Shown here one piece after another: positions 6,758-12,551 of a stretch of 17,257 nucleotides of DNA. Every line of letters starts with the position of its first letter. Position 1 is the stretch's first letter. The stretch is from the NCBI GenBank assembly GCA_964446285.1, contig CAYUNT010000094.1, forward strand, positions 1 through 17,257, in the 5' to 3' direction. The notes under the pieces were generated by a model. The model saw only the letters and a program-made list of their open reading frames with translations, was not told the DNA's origin and made no database searches. The stretch is from CAYUNT01 sp964446285 (GTDB lineage: Bacteria > Sumerlaeota > Sumerlaeia > SLMS01 > CAYUNT01). The translations under genes were made by a program, and so were the position numbers.

Positions 6758-8380
6758 ATGGATGTAATGAAACTCGCGGCAATTGATGTTGGCACGAACT
6801 CGATTCATGCCATCATTGTCCTGGTAAAGCCCGACGGCAGTTTCGAGACGCTCGACCGCTGCAAGGAAATGGTCCGCCTTGGCGAGGGGCAGACCGAGGT
6901 GTATGGCCTCACCAGCCGGGCCATCCGCGACGGCATCCAGGCGCTCGTGCGAATCAAGCATTTGTGCGAGCATTACGGCGTGGAAAGCATCGTCGCCGCG
7001 GCCACAAGCGCCATTCGCGAGGCGGTCAACGGCGCGCAATTCCTCGATTTGGCAAAAAAACACGCGGGCCTCCTCATCCGCCCCATCACCGGGCAGGAAG
7101 AAGCGCGCCTGGTGCACCTCGCCGTAAGCGATAGTCTGGATTTATCCGGCCAGCGCGCGCTCATAATAGACATTGGCGGAGGATCGGTCGAATTCATAGT
7201 CGGTTCGCAGCGCGATCTTTATTACGCGGAAAGCATCAAATGCGGCGTGTTGCGCCTGCGCGACGCTTTTGCGCCCGAAATGCCCGCCGCGCGCAAATCC
7301 ATCGCCGCCATGCGGGAATTCATTTTGCAATCCATTGGCCACGCCCTTCGCCAAGCCCGCGACGCCGGATTCGAGACGGTCGTGGGCACGTCGGGAACCA
7401 TTGCCGCGCTGGCGCAATTGGCGGCTCAGGCCGCGCCCGGTCCGCCGCGCCAGCCCAGCGGCCCCCTGATCGTTTCCCGATCCCAGATTCAAAAACTCCA
7501 GACCCAACTGATCGCCATGACCCGCGACGATTTGCGCCGCCTCGACGGCCTTCCCACCGGGCGAGTCGATACGATTGTCCCTGGCGTTGTTTTGCTAAAT
7601 ACAATTCTGGAGCAAATCGACGCCACACGGTTGACCCTTTCCGAAAGCGCGCTGCGCGAGGGACTGATTCTCGACTATCTGGAGCAGCATCGCCCGGACT
7701 TGCGGGCGCGCCTGAGCGTTCCGAATCCCCGGCGCCGCAGCGTTCTGGCGCTGGCCGAGCGCTGCCATTGGACACAGGGCCACAGCCGCCAGGTCGCCAG
7801 CCTTGCCCTCAGCCTCTTTGACCAGTTGCAGCCGCTTCACAAACTCGACGCCACCGCGCGCGAATTGCTCCAATATGCCGCCTGGATTCACGACATCGGC
7901 TATCTCATCAATCCCAAGGGCCACCACAAGCATTCGCACTACTTGATTCTGAACGGCGGGCTGGCGGGATTCGACCCCGCTGAGATTCAAATTCTGGCCT
8001 CGCTGGCGCGTTATCATCGCGGCAGAGTTCCCAACATGGACGATCCTGAGCTGATTGGCCTTTCCAAGCGTGCGCGCCGCGTGGTGGATATTCTGGCGGG
8101 AATCCTTCGCGTCGCCGATGGATTCGACCGCACGCATTACAGCCTGGTTCATCGGCTGGATTGCGCGCTGAACGGCGCGATAATCGACATCTCCGCCCAC
8201 GCCCACGGCGACGCGGAACAGGAACTCTGGTTCGCGGAGAAAAAGTCCGATCTCCTTGCGGCCGTTCTAAACCGCAAAATCCGCATTCGCATGAAGCGGC
8301 CAGAGCCAAATCCCGGATTCGACAGGGCCTTTGCGCCCGCTCCGGCCAAGGAGGACAACTCCAATGCCCGGCCTGTATGA
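6758..8380 (+). CDS. Ppx/GppA-family exopolyphosphatase/pppGpp phosphohydrolase with C-terminal HD domain
   Basis: Enzymes of this ASKHA-fold family remove terminal phosphate from polyphosphate or convert pppGpp to ppGpp. From ATG 6758 the protein has 540 residues, the size of the long (PPX-like) subfamily. Motifs are DVGTNSIH (10-17), the catalytic-Glu loop TGQEEARL (111-118; Glu114 or its neighbour), phosphate-binding DIGGGSVEF (138-146) and GTSGTI (210-215). The HD domain at about 320-500 shows GHSRQVA (341-347), WIHDIGYLINPKGHHKHSH (376-394), YHRGRVP (419-425) and LRVADGFDRTH (450-460). An upstream start at 6623 adds 45 non-conserved residues and is unlikely. A second Met at 6767 is possible; no clear ribosome site precedes either. 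The gene follows HD-CHAD by 138 nt and overlaps the next gene by 17 nt. Substrate choice cannot be read from sequence. Confidence 0.92.
   Translation: MDVMKLAAIDVGTNSIHAIIVLVKPDGSFETLDRCKEMVRLGEGQTEVYGLTSRAIRDGIQALVRIKHLCEHYGVESIVAAATSAIREAVNGAQFLDLAKKHAGLLIRPITGQEEARLVHLAVSDSLDLSGQRALIIDIGGGSVEFIVGSQRDLYYAESIKCGVLRLRDAFAPEMPAARKSIAAMREFILQSIGHALRQARDAGFETVVGTSGTIAALAQLAAQAAPGPPRQPSGPLIVSRSQIQKLQTQLIAMTRDDLRRLDGLPTGRVDTIVPGVVLLNTILEQIDATRLTLSESALREGLILDYLEQHRPDLRARLSVPNPRRRSVLALAERCHWTQGHSRQVASLALSLFDQLQPLHKLDATARELLQYAAWIHDIGYLINPKGHHKHSHYLILNGGLAGFDPAEIQILASLARYHRGRVPNMDDPELIGLSKRARRVVDILAGILRVADGFDRTHYSLVHRLDCALNGAIIDISAHAHGDAEQELWFAEKKSDLLAAVLNRKIRIRMKRPEPNPGFDRAFAPAPAKEDNSNARPV
8348..8354 (+). 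promoter_or_regulatory. Shine-Dalgarno for kinase-like gene 1, inside the ppx 3' end
   Basis: AAGGAGG lies 9 nt before the ATG at 8364 and within the last codons of the Ppx/GppA gene. It decides the start of the downstream gene over the in-frame ATG at 8331 and points to translational coupling. Confidence 0.8.
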
Positions 8381-9101
8381 ACTCCATCCCTTTCCCGGCA
8401 AATTGATCGTCGTGGAAGGCATCGACGGCTCGGGGAAATCCACCCAGGCGCAGTTGCTGTCCAAATACCTGATCTCGCGCGGGGTTCCGGTGTTTTTTAC
8501 CGAGTGGAATTCTTCGGCGCTCGTGAAGTCTGCCACCAAAGCGGGCAAGAAAAAAGGCCGCCTCACCCCCACTACTTTCAGCCTGCTGCACGCGACGGAT
8601 TTTGCCGACCGCCTCAATTTCCACATTCTGCCGCCGCTCAAGGCCGGAATGGTTGTCATTGCCGACCGGTTTGTTTATACGGCTTTCGCACGCGACACAG
8701 CACGGGGCGTCGATCCCCAATGGGTGCGCAATGTCTATAACTTCGCGTGGAAACCCGATCTGGCGTTTTATTTCCGCGTGCCCGTTCGCGTCGCGCTCTC
8801 GCGCCTGACCAGCGCGCGAGCCAAAATCAAATACTACGAAGCCGGACTCGATGTTGGCCTGAGCCGCGATCCCGAAGAGTCGTTTCTGCTTTTTCAGCAG
8901 CGCGTGATCGACCGTTATGATGAAATGGCCGAGGAGTTTGGGATGTCGGTTCTCGATGCGCGCGATCCCATCCCACGCCTGCAAAAGCAAATGCGAATTC
9001 TTGTGGAACGCCAGTTGAAAGAGTATCTGGACAATTATCCCCGGACGGCTTCGATGGAAGAATCGCTGGATGATGGAGGCGCCCATGACGAGGCAAATTG
9101 A
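8364..9101 (+). CDS. thymidylate-kinase-like P-loop kinase 1
   Basis: A 245-residue P-loop kinase of the thymidylate kinase superfamily. It has an intact Walker A, EGIDGSGKSTQ (18-28, Lys25), and the TMK-type ADRFVYTAFARDTARG (100-115), which corresponds to the DR motif and following helix of dTMP kinases. Where dTMP kinases carry REPGG after strand 2, this protein has TEWNSS (46-51), so the nucleotide-binding part differs and the substrate may not be dTMP. The AT-x-x-ADRL stretch (77-84) is conserved with the neighbour. The Shine-Dalgarno at 8348-8354 sets the start, 17 nt inside ppx. The last 17 nt overlap kinase-like gene 2, its clear paralogue. It could be a nucleotide kinase of unknown specificity, or could use polyphosphate given the neighbours (PPK2 enzymes share this fold); the latter is speculation. 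Confidence 0.85.
   Translation: MPGLYELHPFPGKLIVVEGIDGSGKSTQAQLLSKYLISRGVPVFFTEWNSSALVKSATKAGKKKGRLTPTTFSLLHATDFADRLNFHILPPLKAGMVVIADRFVYTAFARDTARGVDPQWVRNVYNFAWKPDLAFYFRVPVRVALSRLTSARAKIKYYEAGLDVGLSRDPEESFLLFQQRVIDRYDEMAEEFGMSVLDARDPIPRLQKQMRILVERQLKEYLDNYPRTASMEESLDDGGAHDEAN
9075..9079 (+). promoter_or_regulatory. Shine-Dalgarno for kinase-like gene 2, inside kinase-like gene 1
   Basis: GGAGG sits 5 nt before the ATG at 9085 and within the end of kinase-like gene 1. It favours 9085 over the in-frame ATGs at 9070 and 9073. Confidence 0.75.
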
Positions 9102-9813
9102 ATTCTTCGGCCCGGGCCTTCCCTATCTCGAGATGGGCGAAATGCCCGGAAAACTTATTATTATCGAGGGCAGTGATGGCGTGGGGCGTTCCACCCAGAT
9201 TCGCCCCTTGCGCGAGTGGATTGAACTTCAGGGATTCGGCGTGGTGGAAACCGGATGGACGCGTTCGCTGCTTGTCGGCCAGACCATCCAGGCGGCCAAG
9301 GCGGGCCACGGCATGAATCTCATTACTTTCAATCTGCTATACGCAACCGACTTGGCCGACCGCCTCGAGCACGAGGTCATTCCCGCCCTGCGCGCGGGAT
9401 TTGTCGTGCTGGCCGACCGCTACATCTATACGGCCATTGCGCGCGCACGCGCACGAAACGCGCCCGAAAAGTGGATTCGCGATCTTTTTGGATTCGCCGT
9501 GAAGCCTGATCTTGTGGCATATCTGAAGGCGGACGTAAAAACGCTTACGAGGCGAAAATTGCTCTCGTCCGGTCTTGATTACTGGGAGGCGGGGCAGGAT
9601 TTCTTCCCCGGCCTCGATCCCTACGACAGCTTTCAAAAATATCAGGCGCGCATCCTGCGCGAATACGACCGCCTGCAAAAGGAATTCGGATTCGAGGTGG
9701 TGGACGCGCGTCGGCCGGTCGATGCGGTCCAGGAGGAACTGCGGAAGATTGTGGCGCGCCTCCTCAACATCGAATGGCCCCCGCCGCCCCTGCGCCCTGC
9801 AACGGAATCCTGA
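9085..9813 (+). CDS. thymidylate-kinase-like protein 2 with altered Walker A (Lys to Arg)
   Basis: A 242-residue paralogue of the preceding gene, alignable over nearly its full length. Shared landmarks are PGKLIIIEG (21-29), LLYATDLADRLEHEVIPAL (84-102), LADRYIYTAIARARAR (109-124), KPDLVAYL (140-147), LDYWEAG (164-170) and FGFEVVDAR (201-209). The P-loop reads EGSDGVGRSTQ (28-38): codon CGT puts Arg35 where the phosphate-binding Lys normally is. Position 2 of the loop region is also changed (Ser30 for Ile). In place of the dTMP kinase REPGG motif it has TGWTRS. The frame is intact and the rest is well conserved, so it looks maintained and not decaying. It may be a weak or inactive partner, possibly a regulatory half of a heterodimer with kinase 1, since TMKs are dimers. 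It starts 17 nt inside kinase-like gene 1. Confidence 0.82.
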   Translation: MTRQIEFFGPGLPYLEMGEMPGKLIIIEGSDGVGRSTQIRPLREWIELQGFGVVETGWTRSLLVGQTIQAAKAGHGMNLITFNLLYATDLADRLEHEVIPALRAGFVVLADRYIYTAIARARARNAPEKWIRDLFGFAVKPDLVAYLKADVKTLTRRKLLSSGLDYWEAGQDFFPGLDPYDSFQKYQARILREYDRLQKEFGFEVVDARRPVDAVQEELRKIVARLLNIEWPPPPLRPATES

Positions 9814-9883
9814 GAGCGCCCCGCTCCTCTTCGCCTGCGTTCCCGGCTCCGGCGCCGCACTTGGCGAAAGGACAGCCCATAGC

Positions 9884-10474
9884 ATGGCCCGAAAAGCCTT
9901 CACGCTGATCGAATTACTTATCGTCGTCGCCATCATCGCGATCCTGGCAGCTATCGCGATTCCGAACTTCCTCGAAGCGCAAACGCGAAGCAAGGTATCG
10001 CGGGTGAAAAACGATCTGAGAACGCTGAAAGTGGGTCTGGAATCCTACCGGGTCGATAACAACAACTATCCTTGGCATATTCCCGGCCTAGTGGATTCGG
10101 AAGGCCCCGAGCTGGGGAGAATAACAACCCCCATCGCTTATCTTACGTCACTTCCCACCGATCCATTTCGGCTGGGCGTGGAATGGAATGGGCAGAACCT
10201 GCCGGGCTGGTATGACTACACACGTTTTATCCAATACGAAACCGCGCCGGGAGATTTATACACAAAGTTCTGGAATTGCTCGGGCGCCGAATTCCGCCAG
10301 GACCCCTCGTATTACGGCTACATGGCGTTTTCCCCAGGACCAGACAAAGAGGACGTCAGGGGTTATGTATTTGAGGACACGTTTAAATTCGTGGAGCAAA
10401 CCTACGATCCAACAAATGGGACAATTTCGGGCGGAGATATCTACGGGATTGGCGGATTCCCTAACCCACAATAG
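9884..10474 (+). CDS. type II secretion/type IV pilin-like protein (GspG-like prepilin)
   Basis: A 196-residue protein with a class III prepilin leader. The short leader MARKA is followed by FTLIELLIVVAIIAIL and AAIAIPNFLEAQTRSKVSR, with Phe+1 and Glu+5 as required for prepilin peptidase processing and methylation. Residue -1 is Ala instead of the usual Gly. The remainder is a soluble head with DLRTLKVGLESYRVDNNNYP, typical of GspG-like pseudopilins, then an aromatic, Gly-rich C-terminal part. AAAGGA at 9867-9872 lies 11 nt before the ATG. It follows kinase-like gene 2 by 70 nt on the same strand, but a functional link is not obvious. No other secretion or pilus gene is in the window, so it is probably one of several dispersed pilin-like genes. 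Confidence 0.9.
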   Translation: MARKAFTLIELLIVVAIIAILAAIAIPNFLEAQTRSKVSRVKNDLRTLKVGLESYRVDNNNYPWHIPGLVDSEGPELGRITTPIAYLTSLPTDPFRLGVEWNGQNLPGWYDYTRFIQYETAPGDLYTKFWNCSGAEFRQDPSYYGYMAFSPGPDKEDVRGYVFEDTFKFVEQTYDPTNGTISGGDIYGIGGFPNPQ

Positions 10475-10489
10475 GTAATCCCTATTTTT
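10470..10489 (+). terminator. possible weak intrinsic terminator after the pilin-like gene
   Basis: AATAGG, loop TAATC, CCTATT, then TTT: a 6-bp stem with a U-run. It begins at the stop codon of the pilin-like gene. The stem is low in GC, so it would be weak, but its position between convergent genes fits. Confidence 0.4.
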
Positions 10490-10837
10490 CGCTGGAGGCG
10501 CTGCAATGTCCGGCAGGACAATCCAGCATAACTCCATTTGTTCAACGTTCTGTGTGTATTTATACCATTTTCCTTTGATTCTGTTCCCAATTGCCTGTCT
10601 CGGTTTTCGCGAGAAGAGTGAAAACCGCGCCAAGCAATTTCTTGTTGGTGTCTCGGTTTCCCAGGGCGGCGCTTCGCTTGCCTTGGGCTGTATTCTTTTG
10701 CTCCTTCAGAGCAAATTCAGGAAACAGAATTACGGAAAATTGATATTATCTTCATTGGGCGATGGGCATTCCCGTGCCGCCGCCTGAAGACGCCAAGGCA
10801 AAGCAGGCCGCAGGACGCGCGGGAAGCCGTTTCGGAT
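10475..10837. other. convergent gene-free region with AT-rich stretch and repeat
   Basis: About 360 nt between the converging pilin-like and glycosyltransferase genes. It is more AT-rich than the surrounding genes and holds the possible terminator at its left end and the 53-bp repeat at 10695. A 93-codon frame at 10506-10787 (plus) passes through the repeat. Its product has a hydrophobic start and an LLLLQSKF-type stretch but no domain. The left-hand copy of the repeat has a stop at the matching frame just after the repeat. An imperfect palindromic stretch, CCCAGG...CCTTGGGC, lies at about 10660-10690. I see no gene here. Confidence 0.55.
10695..10747 (+). repeat. 53-bp dispersed repeat, right copy
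   Basis: Direct-orientation copy of bases 1-53 with three substitutions (50/53 identical). Because the left copy is truncated by the window, the repeat may extend further upstream here, possibly including the palindromic stretch at about 10660-10690. It is located in non-coding DNA between convergent genes. Confidence 0.75.
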
Positions 10838-12331
10838 TTATTTTGAGATCATTGCATCGAGTTCGCGGGCAAGCGCATGGGCCTGTTCGCGGCGATGAAA
10901 CGGGCGAATGCGGTCGGGAGGCGCGCCATCGAGCGGTTCGCCGCGCATCCAGCGCGAAAACAAGGCATCGAGCGCGCGCGCGGCCTCTTCTGGATTCTCG
11001 GGAGGGCAGAGCCACGCGCCAGGCATTCCTTCGAGCAATTCGCGGCATGCGCCCTGCGGCGCCAGGCACCAGATGGGGCGCCCGCTCGCCAGATACTCAA
11101 AAACCTTTTGTGTCACCATGATTTCGCTGCCTGGGCCGTGCTCGATCACAAGTGCCAGCACATGCGCGCGGCGTTGCAGGCGCAAAATTTCATGGAAGGG
11201 CACAAATGGCGCGGCTTCGACATTCTCTTGAATTTGCAGCGCGCGCGCGAGTTCGGCCCATCGCGCATCGAGCGCACAGTGCAGGCGCAGGCGCGCGCGG
11301 CGGGCAAATTCAGGATTGGATTTTCGCACAATCGCCACAGCGCGAAAAAGTGTCTCTGGGGTTCGCGCGCCGAAAAATGTCCCGCCATACAAGATAACAA
11401 ACGGCGCGCCGCCGCCGCCTTCCGCAGGTCCCGGCGGAGAGGCGCATGTGCTGCCAGGCACGCCATCCATCGCCGCATCTGCGATGCCAGCGGTTTCCTT
11501 GTCCGCGACAGCGAATTCAGGATCGTCGAATCCGTTGTAGATTGTAACAGCGGGCGGGCGGCGCGGGCCGCGAAGTTGCGTGAGATGGCGTGTGATGGGC
11601 GGCGAAACGGTCACGACGCGGTCCGCCGTGCGCGCCACCCAAGCCTCCAAACGGCGCTGAAAAAACGCGTGCAGGGGCGTGGATGGCCGTCCGAGGCTGG
11701 GATTTTGCGTCCAGCCATCGCGGAAATCCGCCAGCCAGGGGATTTTCGAAACGATGTGAACGTGCGCAGCGGCCACATGCGCCGAATGCGGATAGGATGT
11801 GGAATACAGAGCATCTGGCCGGCGCTGGCGCGCCAAACGCAAGCCCGCCCAGACGGCAAAAGGAATCCAGCCGGAGCGGTCATCGGGAAGAAGAAGCGTC
11901 CGGCGCAGCCATTGCATCACGCGCGCCCCAGCGCCGCCAGTGCGGAGTTCCATTTGCGCGGAGACCCCCACCGCACTTTTCGAACCGCCCTTCGCCTTTT
12001 CCGCTCCTCCCTGCATTGCGTCCGATTTCGCCTCCTGCTGGCGCGATTCGCCTTGCATCGCCGTCTTCAAAAGATATCCCAGGCGAAACGGATCCATAGA
12101 CCCCGTGCGGACAATCAGCGGGCTGGCTTCGCGAATTTCGTCGAGCGGAGCGGGATCGTGGCCGCAGCGCAGCACAGGCCGCACCGTGATCACGTCGCAA
12201 TTCCATCCGAATTCATGCAGATACCGGATAAACTTAACAGTGCGGCGCACGCCCACCTGCGCGGGCGGAAAATCATAAGCAAAGAGAAGAAGCCTGGGCA
12301 TAAGGTGCAATCTGTGTGAATTCGCGTGCAT
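10838..12331 (-). CDS. GT-B fold (GT4-like) glycosyltransferase
   Basis: Transfers a sugar from a nucleotide-sugar donor, probably in surface polysaccharide or glycolipid synthesis; acceptor unknown. Numbering from the internal Met at 12301, it begins MPRLLLFAYDFPPAQVGVRR, the usual GT4 N terminus. It then shows RPDALYSTSYPHSAH (161-175), IPWLADFRDGW (187-197) and the linker NGFDD (256-260). The donor domain has ILYGGTFFGARTPETL (303-318) and KVFEYLASGRPI (399-410), with the conserved Glu402. Two Gly/Ala/Ser-rich insertions (about 82-125 and 266-300) make it longer than usual. The first ATG at 12331 has GAGG 8 nt upstream and is used here. The ATG at 12301 fits the family better but lacks a ribosome site. 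It lies 220 nt after the FHA-HD-GYP gene on the same strand. Confidence 0.88.
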   Translation of the reverse strand: MHANSHRLHLMPRLLLFAYDFPPAQVGVRRTVKFIRYLHEFGWNCDVITVRPVLRCGHDPAPLDEIREASPLIVRTGSMDPFRLGYLLKTAMQGESRQQEAKSDAMQGGAEKAKGGSKSAVGVSAQMELRTGGAGARVMQWLRRTLLLPDDRSGWIPFAVWAGLRLARQRRPDALYSTSYPHSAHVAAAHVHIVSKIPWLADFRDGWTQNPSLGRPSTPLHAFFQRRLEAWVARTADRVVTVSPPITRHLTQLRGPRRPPAVTIYNGFDDPEFAVADKETAGIADAAMDGVPGSTCASPPGPAEGGGGAPFVILYGGTFFGARTPETLFRAVAIVRKSNPEFARRARLRLHCALDARWAELARALQIQENVEAAPFVPFHEILRLQRRAHVLALVIEHGPGSEIMVTQKVFEYLASGRPIWCLAPQGACRELLEGMPGAWLCPPENPEEAARALDALFSRWMRGEPLDGAPPDRIRPFHRREQAHALARELDAMISK

Positions 12332-12342
12332 TTAACACGCCT

Positions 12343-12390
12343 CGCTTCGTCAGAAGCGCAGGCGAAGCCGTCGTGATGACGGCCCTTCGC
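12343..12390. other. paired stem-loops between HD-GYP and glycosyltransferase genes
   Basis: Two adjacent hairpins: CGCTTC-GTCA-GAAGCG at 12343-12358, and a longer one at 12362-12390. The latter has the inner stem GCCGTC-GTGAT-GACGGC plus outer pairs GCGAA/TTCGC, with two bulged C. Read on the minus strand they lie in the presumed leader of the glycosyltransferase mRNA, ending about 12 nt before its first ATG. There is no T-run in either direction, so a simple terminator is unlikely. They could be an mRNA-processing or stability element, or a degenerate dispersed palindrome. Confidence 0.5.
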
Positions 12391-12551
12391 TTCGCGGCCG
12401 GGCGCAATCCCCGCCAAACCGCGCGGGGGCAATTCCTAGAAATCCAATCTCGATCGAACACGCAAAGGCGAGAGAAAATCGCGCCCGTTGGGCAATGTCT
12501 CCGCTTGCGCCTGCCGCAAAGTCGTTGCGAGCCGCGGTCGGCAGCGGCGCT

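Noticed and set aside
7908..9086. 392-codon minus-strand frame across ppx and kinase-like gene 1
   Set aside because: Crosses two real genes on the other strand and shows no domain; caused by GC-rich codon bias.
10506..10787. 93-codon plus-strand frame through the right repeat copy
   Set aside because: No clear ribosome site or domain, the frame meets a stop just after the repeat in the left copy, and it lies in AT-rich repeat DNA between convergent genes.
10877..12319. 480-codon plus-strand frame opposite the glycosyltransferase
   Set aside because: Arg/Ala-rich shadow product; the minus-strand frame carries the GT-B motifs.
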